Assembly (NCBI RefSeq): GCF_045788535.1
Contig: NZ_CP074074.1
Span: 496,001-560,000 of the forward strand
Direction: 5' to 3'
Source: Allotamlana fucoidanivorans
Lineage (GTDB): Bacteria > Bacteroidota > Bacteroidia > Flavobacteriales > Flavobacteriaceae
DNA: 64,000 nt
This document shows, one piece after another, positions 37,028-46,139 of the stretch (the stretch's first letter is position 1; every line of letters begins with the position of its first letter). The notes beneath the pieces are model-generated. The model was not told where the DNA came from. It made no database searches and saw nothing but the letters and a program-made list of their open reading frames with translations. A program made the translations under genes and the position numbers.

Positions 37028-37783
37028 TTATTTTTTAAAACAATTTTTATTGTAATGTAGATTCACTTTTAATAAAACTTCATTAATTAATTGATTAACT
37101 CTATCCGCATAATTTATATCGTTGTTATTTTTATAAATATAGTTTTTTAAAGTTGTTTCCATAAGAGGAATTGTCTTAGTCATTGGCTCATTAAGGCAAG
37201 AATCAAAAACTTCTTTGAAATTTGTTCTGTCAAATGTTTTGTCAGCCATACAGTTGCAAAAATCATCTTTAATCAAGTCCGCAAAATACTCCGAATGTTT
37301 GTCAAGTTTGAAAATAGGCCATTTTACTACAAAAGCATCGTTGTCTATTTGGATAATCATAATTCTAGTATGGTCAGGTAATTTGTCTATTGAAAAACGA
37401 TTAACCACAAAAGGACTTCCTTTGTGTTTATATGGGTAAGTGTCCAAAAAAACATTTAGAGTGTCATTAATCACTTCGTCAAACCCTGAACTAATATTCA
37501 CTCCAATATTTTGCAAGACATTCTCGCTTTTTAGAAATAATGTGTCTGAATTTATTTTCAGTTTTATATATCTTAATTTAGAGTTTTTAAGATGCTCGAG
37601 CTTTATTTTTTTGATTTCGAAACTTTTAACTTTTTTGACTTGTTTATAATCATCTTTATATTCAATTATTAGCTCTTTTTCTGTTATACTATCAGCTCCT
37701 TTTAAATTCAGATAAAATTTTTGAGCAAATACGAAATTCGAAAAAAGCAAAAAGGTTAATAGTAGGTTATTCAGTTTCTTCAT
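37028..37783 (-). CDS. Exported protein of unknown function (cassette C11)
   Basis: 251 residues from the ATG at 37781-37783 (MKKLNNLLLTFLLFSNFVFAQ gives a signal peptide). The longer frame would start inside the recombination site. C-terminal part has Cys residues (DFCNCMADKTF, FDSCLNEPM, KNCF) like small Flavobacterial exported proteins with a helical Cys-containing end. Unrecognised. Confidence 0.62.
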   Translation of the reverse strand: MKKLNNLLLTFLLFSNFVFAQKFYLNLKGADSITEKELIIEYKDDYKQVKKVKSFEIKKIKLEHLKNSKLRYIKLKINSDTLFLKSENVLQNIGVNISSGFDEVINDTLNVFLDTYPYKHKGSPFVVNRFSIDKLPDHTRIMIIQIDNDAFVVKWPIFKLDKHSEYFADLIKDDFCNCMADKTFDRTNFKEVFDSCLNEPMTKTIPLMETTLKNYIYKNNNDINYADRVNQLINEVLLKVNLHYNKNCFKK

Positions 37784-37789
37784 AATTAT

Positions 37790-37920
37790 TGCCAACGGTT
37801 GGTATAAGAATAGTGCGGTTTTGTGTCCGAGGATTTTCCGTAGGAAAATCAGAGTGACCAAATACGCACTAGCCTTTGATTAAGTATTAAATTTAGCATT
37901 ATTTTTATACTTTGTTGTAA
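37790..37920 (-). repeat. attC-like site 11 (between C12 and C11)
   Basis: AAC at 37794, GTT ending at 37916. Arms GTATAAGAATAGTGC and GCATTATTTTTATAC pair. Inner GGATTTTCCGTAGGAAAATC. Confidence 0.9.
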
Positions 37921-37926
37921 CCAGTT

Positions 37927-38310
37927 TTATTCTTTTTCTATTAATTCTATTATTTCATCAAGATTCAGTTCCATCATTCTTTTGTGAACATATGCACCAA
38001 AAACAATGAACGCAGTTGTTAATGGAAGTCCGATTAAAATTCCATTTTGATATATAAATCCGATTGTCCACAATGTTAAAAAAATCAGTACAGCAATCAG
38101 AAGAGTTCTCTTAGGTTTAACTGTTAATTTAACCTCTGGAATGTTTAAGTCGCAAATAAAGTCATAAAACACCTTTCCAGAAATCAAGATTTTTTGGTTT
38201 ACAAATACCATTTTTTTGCAATCAAATTTTTTTAATGATTCCGATAATTCCGATTCCGATTTTTTTGTTTGTATAGTTCTGTCAATTTGGAACTTATTCG
38301 TTAGGGTCAT
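37927..38310 (-). CDS. Two-helix membrane protein (cassette C12, gene 2)
   Basis: 127 residues: a soluble N-terminal half (FQIDRTIQTKKSESELSESL), then two membrane helices (RTLLIAVLIFLTLWTIGFIY, LIGLPLTTAFIVFGAYV) and a short acidic tail. Overlaps the upstream gene by 17 bp. Function unknown. Confidence 0.6.
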   Translation of the reverse strand: MTLTNKFQIDRTIQTKKSESELSESLKKFDCKKMVFVNQKILISGKVFYDFICDLNIPEVKLTVKPKRTLLIAVLIFLTLWTIGFIYQNGILIGLPLTTAFIVFGAYVHKRMMELNLDEIIELIEKE

Positions 38311-38551
38311 ATAATTTGGGGTTTACTCCAGCCAGTGTTGATATAGCAAGAACTATTAAAATCAAAAAACCGACACCTAAATAAAACGCTTTGTAGTAAT
38401 ATTTCTTAATTCCGCTTTTAGGGTCAATTTCATCAAGAATTTGTTCATATGTTATTTTACGTCCCTTAATTTTGTAATAAATCAGTAAAAGAAATGCACC
38501 AATGTAACCAATGATTAATTGTTTGACTATAATATTATAAAGCTGGTTCAT
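38294..38551 (-). CDS. Small two-helix membrane protein (cassette C12, gene 1)
   Basis: 85 residues with helices LIIGYIGAFLLLIYYKI and YLGVGFLILIVLAISTLAGV. First gene of a two-gene cassette. Overlap with the next gene suggests a paired membrane system. Confidence 0.6.
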   Translation of the reverse strand: MNQLYNIIVKQLIIGYIGAFLLLIYYKIKGRKITYEQILDEIDPKSGIKKYYYKAFYLGVGFLILIVLAISTLAGVNPKLYDPNE

Positions 38552-38693
38552 TCGGTTTTCTCAAATTGGTTACAACGGTCTCGGCTATGAGTAGTTGCGT
38601 GTTTTAGCACCTAACTTTGCAAGTACACACCAAACTGAAAATCCGCGAGGATTTTCAGAAGTAGGCGAGAACCAGCAATTACTTATAGCCATT

Positions 38694-40413
38694 GTAGCCG
38701 TTGCACGAGCCCATAATTTTATAAAAACTTGAATTACAAACGCCTATTTTCAGGGCGTTTGTTGTTTTTGGTAGTTATTCACCATCTAAAATCAAGATGC
38801 TTTCTGGGGCTAATAACAAGGCCTATTATGCCTTTATACATGCAAAAATGAGTTTGCAGACTTGCCGCCCCGCTTTTACTGTGTTTTTCTATGAATTTCA
38901 AGTACTTTTTAAGGTTGTAGGCTATGGCCGAGAGCTGCATACACTTATTAGCTTGCTTAATGCCAATGGTATTGACTTTCCTAAGTCCCATAAACTGGGT
39001 TAAGGTTCCAAATACGGGCTCTACTGTGCTTTGTCGCTTGGCTTTCATATAGCGCCCCTGTGGACTATTTACACGCCCAATGTTTCGCTCATACTCCGCG
39101 CGGTAATACGTTACGGTGAATTTCTTTTCCTGGGCACTCTTACCTAAACACTCACGGCGGATTGGACAATCGATACACACTTTCTTTGAGGCGCGGTATT
39201 CTTTCTTCTTGGTGTGGTTCTTTGTTTCATAAAACCCTTTTTAAAAGGAATGATCTTACCTTGTGAGCAAACATAATAATCTTGGGTTTCATTATAGGTA
39301 AACCCGTCTGGGCAGCCTTTATAAGTCCCGTGTGCCGGAATAAAACTCTTTAAATTCCTCCCTTCCAGAAAGGCGTAATTCTCTCCACTGCTATACCCGG
39401 TATCGGCCACACAGTTTTCCCAGACTAATCCTGATCGGCGTAAGCGACGTTGTACGCGAACCACGATGTCTGCTAATTGTTGATTATCTTTTCCATCGGC
39501 ATGATAAGCCTTAATATCACTAATCACATGATGAGCTGTATCTACCGTAAGCTGACTTTGGTAATTCAGCTTTCTGGATTTACCCGGTTTAACACTAATG
39601 CGGGCATCGGGGTCTGTTGGGCTGTAGTGGGTTTTGTTACTGGTATATCTGCTGCCTTTATTGCCCGCTCCGGGACGCTGGTCCTGTTCCTTTGCCCATT
39701 TACTGTTTCTGCTTTTTATGGCTTGTAACTCCTTAGCACTGGCCGATAAAGTTTGCTGATCAATATCCGCTTTGTTGCCTTTAGCCTGATGTAGCGGTTG
39801 GTCTTTATCACGTTTACTGATATGGCGGATTTTTCGCAGGTGGCTGTCCAAATCTGCTTCTGGGACCTTGAGTTCCAAACTGTCCATAGAAGCATTGGCC
39901 TTGACAGGGGCACTGTCGATGGCCTGAGTATGCCCACTGACCATTCCGGCCGATACACAAAGCTCAAAAACTCTGCCAAATACCGCTTCAAATACAGACT
40001 CCGGAAACAATCCTCGAGTACGACTGATGGTAGAATGCCATGGTAATTCTTCATCAATATCATAACCTAGAAAATAAAGAATATCCAAACGCATACTGCA
40101 ATGCTCGATGAGCTTGCGGTCGCTGGTGATGTTTTCCAGATACCCCACCAGACAAAGTTTAAAAAACACCACAGGATCTATGCTCTTTTGACCACTGCTA
40201 CCATAATATCCTTTGGTTTCTTGATACAGAAACTCTAATTGTAAAACACCCTTTAATCGGCGATAGAAATTGTGCTCTGGTACACGAACACTTAACTGAA
40301 AATTGTTGAATAATTTCTCCTGATACTCTTTTTTGCCTTGCATTATTAAACATAAGAATTATAATACAATTTATGAAATTTTATCTTATATTTATCACGT
40401 TGTGCAACAGGCA
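38694..40413 (-). mobile_element. IS1182-family element, copy 2 (1720 bp, frameshifted)
   Basis: Reverse orientation to copy 1, one base shorter. Flanked by its own 5-bp duplication CCATT (38689-38693, 40414-40418), beside the GTT of the recombination site. The two copies bracket cassettes C11-C12, but each has its own duplication, so they inserted separately. Confidence 0.9.
38779..40343 (-). pseudogene. IS1182-family transposase, copy 2, frameshifted
   Basis: Identical in protein to copy 1 up to residue ~370, then a 1-bp deletion near 39235-39238 (GGTGTTTT in copy 1, GGGTTTT here) shifts the frame. The C-terminal 133 residues continue in another phase (38779-39180). Non-functional unless this is a sequencing error. 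Confidence 0.88.
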
Positions 40414-40425
40414 CCATTGTTGGCG

Positions 40426-40719
40426 TTAGTTTTTTATTATTAAATATTCGAAAGATAAAGTATCAATTATCGCTTCTAATTTTTTATTTCCGTTTGTATA
40501 TCTAACCGTTATTCTCTTATCCGAATCCATACAATATTCGGTTTCAGATTGGTCAAAGTCAAATTGCTCGTGTTGAGTAATTTCAAAAGCAATAGTTTCT
40601 ATCTTTTCTTTAGATGACTTTTTTATATCCTCAAGATTTTTACAATAATTGGTGTTTTTTACTTCATTACAAGATGCAAAAATTAGAACAATAAAAAAGA
40701 TTTTTAAAATGGTTTTCAT
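40426..40719 (-). CDS. Small lipoprotein (cassette C13, gene 2)
   Basis: 97 residues with a lipoprotein signal (FFIVLIFASCNEVK). No domain recognised. Overlaps the upstream gene by 4 bp. Confidence 0.6.
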   Translation of the reverse strand: MKTILKIFFIVLIFASCNEVKNTNYCKNLEDIKKSSKEKIETIAFEITQHEQFDFDQSETEYCMDSDKRITVRYTNGNKKLEAIIDTLSFEYLIIKN

Positions 40720-41240
40720 TCGTCAAGATATGATGTTAAAGGTCTTAAATATTTAGTGAATCCAAGTGCCTTTATATATTCGTAAATTTCTTTCCGTGCG
40801 TTTTTACTAAATCCTTTTGCGGGATAAGAGTAATCATCTGAAATCTTTATCATTTTTAATTCTGTCGCAGGGATTTTTTCCGATGAGATTAAATAATTGC
40901 AATCCAAACAAATATCAATAGTTCCAACTATTTTTTCGTTCAGATAATAAATAACGGCAAAGTGAGGGTCAAAACAAGACATAGTCGTATTTCCATAGGC
41001 CTTTTCCGATGTCAAAATCTTTTCCAGTTTTCTTGTTTGTTCATCAGTCAGGTTTAATGTCTTATTTATTTTTTCTTTTTCCTTGTCAAGACACATTTCA
41101 ATTAACAATCCGCCTTGTCCTTGATATTCATATGCAATAACCTTATCATATTCCAATTTTTCAAATGGATTAGTTTGTCCAATTGTCAAAAAAGGGATTA
41201 ATAAAATGATGTAGATTGTAAAGTTCTTCATTTGGTTCAA
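40716..41240 (-). CDS. Exported protein (cassette C13, gene 1)
   Basis: 174 residues with a signal peptide (YIILLIPFLTIGQ). Contains CFDPHFAVIYY and CLDCN, so possible disulfide or metal site. First gene of a two-gene cassette with tags GTTGGCGTTA at both ends. Confidence 0.6.
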   Translation of the reverse strand: MNQMKNFTIYIILLIPFLTIGQTNPFEKLEYDKVIAYEYQGQGGLLIEMCLDKEKEKINKTLNLTDEQTRKLEKILTSEKAYGNTTMSCFDPHFAVIYYLNEKIVGTIDICLDCNYLISSEKIPATELKMIKISDDYSYPAKGFSKNARKEIYEYIKALGFTKYLRPLTSYLDE

Positions 41241-41245
41241 ATTAA

Positions 41246-41379
41246 CGCCAACGGTTTTGTGTAAGCGTCAGTAACGGGAAAGTGCGCGAGTACTTTCAGC
41301 TGACGCACCTAATTTAGCAAAACGAGTTGAATTTCCGATTAAGAAATTCAGCCGTTATTGCGCTTACACGTTGTTGGGC
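41246..41379 (-). repeat. attC-like site 13 (between C14 and C13)
   Basis: AAC at 41250, GTT ending at 41375 (126 bp). Arms GTGTAAGCG...CAGTAACGG and CCGTTATTG...CGCTTACAC pair. Inner GAAAGTGCGCGAGTACTTTC-type stem. The only member of its sequence family here. Confidence 0.87.
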
Positions 41380-41383
41380 ACAG

Positions 41384-42151
41384 TTATTTATATTTTATTT
41401 CTCGGATTATTATTCTTTTCAGAATTCCGTTTTCAATTACCTTTTTTTCAGTCCAATTGTCAAATTCGTCCATTTTATACTCAAATTTCTGATTTGACAA
41501 CAAAGAGTCTGTTTCATTATATTCTTTTAGTCCGATAAAATTCTTTCCGTCAAATTCGTATACTGCTTTTCGGTTTTGTCCTTTTCTGCGAAGATTGATT
41601 GATAAAATACTGTCAACTTTTTCGTTAGTATTGTAGTAAGTACTTACAGTTGAATTTCTAATTGTGTCATTGGTTTCTTTGTCAAGAAATATTTGTCTCA
41701 TTATTGACTTCTCTTTGGTATCGTCATTTCTGTAATAATGAGTTTCTATTTGCTCAAACCTTTCAGTTTCATTATCCATAATTCCGCTTGATTGAAAAAG
41801 CAATGAGTTTTTATAGGAATAGTTTACTTTAAATGGCAGACTGTCTGTTGACATTTTCACAATTTCTTGCTTTAATCTGTCAGAATAGTCATAGACATAC
41901 TCAATTTCCATCTGTCCATTGTCAAACAAAGTTTTTCGAGTTTGAAGTGCTAATTGGTCGTCATCTCTATATTTTTTTATTGCAATTAAAAGTGTGTCTC
42001 GAATTTCGTTTTTTAAGGAATCTTCTTGAATTCGAATCGTATATTCGATAATTTTTTCCGCACTTTTAGTCAATCCATTGTCCCAAATTTTCTTTTGTTT
42101 ACTGCAACCAATTATGGATAAAGAAAGAAATAAAATCAGTAGTCTGTTCAT
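41384..42151 (-). CDS. Lipoprotein of unknown function (cassette C14)
   Basis: 255 residues with a lipoprotein signal (LILFLSLSIIGCSKQK). The repetitive beta pattern (QMEIEYVYDYSDRL, FKVNYSYKNSLL) resembles YD/MORN-like or wrap-around beta proteins. No family assigned. IS3-type copy D begins 10 bp upstream. Confidence 0.6.
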   Translation of the reverse strand: MNRLLILFLSLSIIGCSKQKKIWDNGLTKSAEKIIEYTIRIQEDSLKNEIRDTLLIAIKKYRDDDQLALQTRKTLFDNGQMEIEYVYDYSDRLKQEIVKMSTDSLPFKVNYSYKNSLLFQSSGIMDNETERFEQIETHYYRNDDTKEKSIMRQIFLDKETNDTIRNSTVSTYYNTNEKVDSILSINLRRKGQNRKAVYEFDGKNFIGLKEYNETDSLLSNQKFEYKMDEFDNWTEKKVIENGILKRIIIREIKYK

Positions 42152-42200
42152 TTGGTTTTAATGTCTAGTCCTGAAATATGGCTACAGGTTAAAAATTGAT

Positions 42201-43001
42201 TTACGCTGTTTTTAAATATACCATATTTGGTGTTTTATAGTCTAAAGATACATGTAATCTAATTTGGTTGTATAGATTGATTGCACTTTTTGTTGCTCTT
42301 TTGGCGTGTTGTATGCTATCAAAGGTCTGGTCAAGATAAAACTCGTCTTTTAGGATGCCGTTTACACGTTCAGCAATAGCGTTTTCGTAGCAATGATTTT
42401 CTTCTGTCATACTAATTTTGATGTTGTTTCTCTTTAAAATTTGTGTGTATATATTGCTACAATATTGTATGCCTCTATCCGAGTGATGTATTAGGTTTTC
42501 TGTGTTTTTAGCTTGATATAATGCTTTTTTAAGAGCTCTGGTACAACCGCTAAGTTCAAGGCTATCACTAAGGTCGTAACCTATGATTTTTCTAGAATAC
42601 ATGTCAGTTATAAGGGCCAAGTAGCAAAATCCTTTTACAGTTCTGATGTATGTAATATCCGATACCCAAACCTGATTAGGTCTATTAACAAGTACATCTT
42701 TTATGATGTTTTTATGTTTGTAAAACCTATGAAAAGAATTGGTAGTTCTGTAGCTGGGTTTCTTTCTGGTTATAAGCATATTGTGTTTTCTAAGAATGTT
42801 GAAAAGCGTGTCTCTGCCTACTTTAAGGTTTGCTTTATCAAACTCATTTTTTAAAGATATTTTGAGTTTACGTACGCCTTCTCTAGGCAAGGACCTGCGC
42901 TTTTGGTTCACAATTTGAATGATCTGTTGTTCAAGTTTTAAACGTTTGTCAGCTCTATATTTATACTTGTAGTACGCATCACGTTTAAGCCCGAAAGCCA
43001 T
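42201..43001 (-). CDS. IS3-family OrfB, copy D
   Basis: 266 residues, same protein as in copy B, with complete DDE triad. Confidence 0.9.
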   Translation of the reverse strand: MAFGLKRDAYYKYKYRADKRLKLEQQIIQIVNQKRRSLPREGVRKLKISLKNEFDKANLKVGRDTLFNILRKHNMLITRKKPSYRTTNSFHRFYKHKNIIKDVLVNRPNQVWVSDITYIRTVKGFCYLALITDMYSRKIIGYDLSDSLELSGCTRALKKALYQAKNTENLIHHSDRGIQYCSNIYTQILKRNNIKISMTEENHCYENAIAERVNGILKDEFYLDQTFDSIQHAKRATKSAINLYNQIRLHVSLDYKTPNMVYLKTA

Positions 43002-43051
43002 ACAAATAGTGGTTAAAGACGCAAATCCTTTAGCTTTGTCTTTGGTTTTAC

Positions 43052-43423
43052 TTAGCGCTCTATATTTAGCTTTTTTTTTAGTTCTGCAACAGATTTATAG
43101 CCAAGATCTTCGGCAGCAACTTCCAGGTATGAATCTTGAATCATTGCATCTAGATCTTTCTTTAACAACAATTTTTTTAGTTGTTCAATCTCTTTTTGAA
43201 GTTCTTTAATGCGTGTTATTTCGTCTTTGGTTTTCACAGTTATTCTAGTGTTCATAAGGTCTTTACGGTTGTACTTTCTTATCCATTCATTAATGGTAGT
43301 TGGTGCAATACCGTAGGCTTTCCCTAGTTGATATTTGTTTAGTTTTCCTGTTGTAAGTTCGTCTAAAATTTTCAGTTTAAAAGGTTCTGAATACCGTCTG
43401 ATTACTTTGTCATTTTTGTACAT
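43052..43423 (-). CDS. IS3-family OrfA, copy D
   Basis: 123 residues. Slippery T9 on the plus strand at 43071-43079. Confidence 0.9.
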   Translation of the reverse strand: MYKNDKVIRRYSEPFKLKILDELTTGKLNKYQLGKAYGIAPTTINEWIRKYNRKDLMNTRITVKTKDEITRIKELQKEIEQLKKLLLKKDLDAMIQDSYLEVAAEDLGYKSVAELKKKLNIER

Positions 43424-43469
43424 AATGTTTGAAATTATGTAGCCTTTATTCAGGACGGGTCATAATTGT

Positions 43470-43600
43470 GCCCAACGGTCTCGGCTATGAGTAGTTGCGT
43501 GGTTTAGCACTTAACTTTGCAAGTACACACCAAGCTGAAAATCCGTGAGGATTTTCAGAAGTAGGCGAGAACAAGCAATTACTTATAGCCATTGTTGTAG
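43470..43600 (-). repeat. attC-like site 14 (between C15 and C14)
   Basis: AAC at 43474, GTT ending at 43596. Same family as site 9, with GTG in place of GCG in the inner loop (GAAAATCCGTGAGGATTTTC). Confidence 0.92.
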
Positions 43601-43608
43601 CCAGTTTT

Positions 43609-44595
43609 TTATTCCGTTGGATTTTTTATTTCTTTCACAGTTTTAGCCAAATCATTCACTTTGCCTAAAACACTATCAAGGGTTTGTTTAAATGATTCAG
43701 AATATTTGTCAGTTGGATGTTGAACTTGTTTTGCATTCCCGATTGTATCGTCAATCTCCATAAACATTTCAGTCAGTCTTTTATTGGTTATCTTTTTTAA
43801 GTCTCCATCTTGACTAACTAATTGATTAATATAAGTTGCTCCACCACCAAGAAAATTGTCCAAATGAGTATATTTTAAATGTAAAATTTGATGCAATTTA
43901 AATTGTTGAAATAAGAAATAGGATAAAATAGCTAAAGAGGAAACAGCACCGAGCCTAACTAATATTTTTTCGTAAGATTCAAGGTTTTGTATATACGTTA
44001 ATTTATAGCTGAAAACTAAAAATCCAGCTATTCCAATAAGTGAAATAATAAAACCTCCTAAAAAGCAATATTTTGTGATATTTGAAGTTTTTCTCACGTC
44101 TTTCAAGTTGTCAGCAAAGTTTTTTTGTAAACCAAGTTCAGATTTCAAATCCAGTACGTTGGTAATTCCATTATTAATTTGTTCGGTGACATCATTTTTT
44201 AAAGAGACCATATCCTCGTCAATTCTCTTGAGAACTTCTTCTTTTAGGCTTTCTACTTCGTCTGAATTTAAATATTGAGGTTTGATTGAACCTACTTCCT
44301 CTTCTAATTCTTGAAAGAAAGAAACAGCTCTGTCGAAAAACTGTTTGATTGTATTAACATTATTTGACCTTAATGTATTATTCCATTGTTGATTCCAAGG
44401 ATTGAATTTATTTTTATCAAATGAAATTAAATTGTCATTCAATGTTGTCCATTGTTCAATATCCGATATACTATTTCTTAATGTATGAAAGTACGACCTT
44501 CTATAATCAAACCGCTGTTTAATTTCTGTCGCTTTTTGTTGAAGAACATTACCAGCAAGGTTATCTAATTCTTCGGGATTATATATGTATTCCAT
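43609..44595 (-). CDS. Coiled-coil membrane protein (cassette C15)
   Basis: 328 residues. Long helical N-terminal region, then two membrane helices (YCFLGGFIISLIGIAGFLVF and AVSSLAILSYFLF) around residues 176-235, and a coiled-coil C-terminus (SFKQTLDSVLGKVNDLAKTV). The layout resembles effector-type two-helix membrane proteins, but no family is recognised. Confidence 0.6.
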   Translation of the reverse strand: MEYIYNPEELDNLAGNVLQQKATEIKQRFDYRRSYFHTLRNSISDIEQWTTLNDNLISFDKNKFNPWNQQWNNTLRSNNVNTIKQFFDRAVSFFQELEEEVGSIKPQYLNSDEVESLKEEVLKRIDEDMVSLKNDVTEQINNGITNVLDLKSELGLQKNFADNLKDVRKTSNITKYCFLGGFIISLIGIAGFLVFSYKLTYIQNLESYEKILVRLGAVSSLAILSYFLFQQFKLHQILHLKYTHLDNFLGGGATYINQLVSQDGDLKKITNKRLTEMFMEIDDTIGNAKQVQHPTDKYSESFKQTLDSVLGKVNDLAKTVKEIKNPTE

Positions 44596-44613
44596 AGTTT
44601 TTTCTCAAATTGG

Positions 44614-44746
44614 CTACAACGGTCTCGTATAACCGTCAGTTACGGGTTAATATGCCTTAATTTTCGGTTTAGAACTGACGTTAGCAATTCCGAGTGGATT
44701 CGGACGTAGTCGAATCCGCCGTAATTGCGGTTATACATTGTTACCC
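44614..44746 (-). repeat. attC-like site 15 (between C16 and C15)
   Basis: AAC at 44618, GTT ending at 44742. Arms CGTATAACCGTCAGTTACGG and CCGTAATTGCGGTTATAC pair. Inner GGATTCGGAC/GTCGAATCC stem. Near-identical to site 21. Confidence 0.9.
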
Positions 44747-45247
44747 AACGTTTTTTTGTTTTTTCAGCGTAATTATAATTCCGTTTTCTCTTATAAATTT
44801 TATGTCGTCTCCTTCTAAATCTTTAGCGGTTTTAATATTTTCTTCTTTGAATAAGTAAGCAGGCACGATTTCCGACTTTATTATTAAAGAGTCAGAAGTC
44901 AGTTTTAGAATTTCGTACGGAAATCCTACATCGTATTCGAAAGCTATTAATTCAGTTCCGTCAATCCAGAATTTTTGATGGTCGTTACAATTCCGTTTCG
45001 TCTTGTCATTTTCATAAACTTTTAAAATTCCATACTCATCAAATTCAAATATTGAGTTCAATCCCATTTTTTCACAGAAAGAAGGATGCTCAAACGGTAA
45101 GAAATTAGATTTAGTTACTTTCCATTTTCCAATCAGTTTTACATACTGTTCAGTTTTCGGTAGTTTTTCAGGTTTTTTTGAAAAGTTACAACTCGAAAAA
45201 GTCAGAATAAAAACTATGAATGATATGTAGAATGTCGTTTTTTTCAA
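44741..45247 (-). CDS. Lipocalin-like lipoprotein (cassette C16)
   Basis: 168 residues with a lipoprotein signal (FIVFILTFSSCNFS). The body (KLIGKWKVTKSNFLPF, SIFEFDEYGILKVYEN, DGTELIAFEYD) has the pattern of small lipocalin-like domains. Its stop codon TAA is part of the recombination-site core (GGGTAAC). Confidence 0.65.
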   Translation of the reverse strand: MKKTTFYISFIVFILTFSSCNFSKKPEKLPKTEQYVKLIGKWKVTKSNFLPFEHPSFCEKMGLNSIFEFDEYGILKVYENDKTKRNCNDHQKFWIDGTELIAFEYDVGFPYEILKLTSDSLIIKSEIVPAYLFKEENIKTAKDLEGDDIKFIRENGIIITLKKQKNVG

Positions 45248-45252
45248 ATGTT

Positions 45253-45384
45253 GGGTAACGTGTTTGGCTATGGTTTCGTTGCGTGAAAATCCGCGAGGAT
45301 TTTCCGCCGTAAACCAAAGATAGTTAAGTGGAAGGAATTTTCGGCAGAAAATTCCGAAGCAATGAACTATAGCCGGTGTTGTGT
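45253..45384 (-). repeat. attC-like site 16 (between C17 and C16)
   Basis: AAC at 45257, GTT ending at 45380. Arms GGCTATGGTTTCGTTGC and GCAATGAACTATAGCC pair. Contains two inner stems (GAAAATCCGCGAGGATTTTC and GGAATTTTCGGCAGAAAATTCC). Confidence 0.9.
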
Positions 45385-45393
45385 ACAGTTTTT

Positions 45394-45996
45394 TTATTCA
45401 ATTCCGTTTATTGTATCCAAAAAGTATTCGGTCAGATTTTTATATTCTATTTCTCCTGGAATCCAACTTGCAAATTTCCAATATTTCCATTTGTCATTTT
45501 TGTCAGTTGGCGGTATTAAAAGAAACCATTGCTCTTCTTGCTTTCCAGCAACAATTATACTTTTATTTAATTCTTTTCCAATATCTTCTGTTTGTTTTTG
45601 ACTCCAAATTTTAATCATATCTGGGTCAAAATTTTTCAAATATTCAATTTGATTTATTTTCTCAAAACTTGGCTCAACTGCATCATTATAAGTCGGATAT
45701 CCATTTGCTATTTTTAGAAATTCTTTATAGTCGGCAGGTAATTTAATTCCAAGCCTAATTTCAGTTTCTGCAATTTCTTTTTCTGTTGCGGGAAGATTTC
45801 CAATCCATTTATTTTTGATTTGCTCGGAAGTGAAATAATTATTGTCATTTGTAGTCAATGACTTTTGGAATAGGTCAGTCAGTATTTTTTTCATTTCACT
45901 TGTTTGATTTGAAGTCGATTTTGTCAAATCCTTTGAGTTTCCACAAGACGACAAAAGAAATAGGATTCCAAACGTAAATTTGTTAATTGCTGTCAT
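45394..45996 (-). CDS. SMI1/KNR4 (SUKH) family lipoprotein (cassette C17)
   Basis: 200 residues with a lipoprotein-like start (LFLLSSCGNSKD). The SUKH signature is clear: ATEKEIAETEIRLGIKLPADYKEFL, IANGYPTYND, EQWFLLIPPTDKN, WKYWKFASWIPG. SUKH proteins often act as immunity proteins to polymorphic toxins, which would fit a cassette gene. Here the protein is predicted to be exported, which is less usual. Confidence 0.8.
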   Translation of the reverse strand: MTAINKFTFGILFLLSSCGNSKDLTKSTSNQTSEMKKILTDLFQKSLTTNDNNYFTSEQIKNKWIGNLPATEKEIAETEIRLGIKLPADYKEFLKIANGYPTYNDAVEPSFEKINQIEYLKNFDPDMIKIWSQKQTEDIGKELNKSIIVAGKQEEQWFLLIPPTDKNDKWKYWKFASWIPGEIEYKNLTEYFLDTINGIE

Positions 45997-46008
45997 TTCT
46001 CAAATTGT

Positions 46009-46139
46009 ACACAACGGTTTGTATAAGAATAGTAGCGAATTTTGGAACACTAACTTTTTGGTTAAACACAGAACTTTTAAATTATTACATACTTTTGTTT
46101 TAGCGATTAAACCGCTATTATTTTTATACATTGTTGGCA
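46009..46139 (-). repeat. attC-like site 17 (between C18 and C17)
   Basis: AAC at 46013, GTT ending at 46135. Arms GTATAAGAATAGTAGCG and CCGCTATTATTTTTATAC pair. Lacks the GATTTTC palindrome found in most other sites. Confidence 0.87.

Larger units (their letters stand above)
38570..40425 (-). repeat. attC-like site 12 (between C13 and C12), split by IS1182
   Basis: AAC at 38574; the site runs to 38693 and resumes after the insertion as CCATT then GTT (40419-40421). Rejoined length is 123 bp, as for sites 9, 14 and 26. Confidence 0.9.
42162..43462 (-). mobile_element. IS3-family element, copy D (1301 bp)
   Basis: Flanked by TAA on both sides. The C14 tags on either side match (GTTGGGCAC). 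B/D/E subtype. Intact. Confidence 0.93.

Noticed and set aside
35292..40413. A composite transposon made of two IS1182 copies
   Set aside because: Each copy has its own 5-bp duplication (CAATG and CCATT), so they are independent insertions into two sites.
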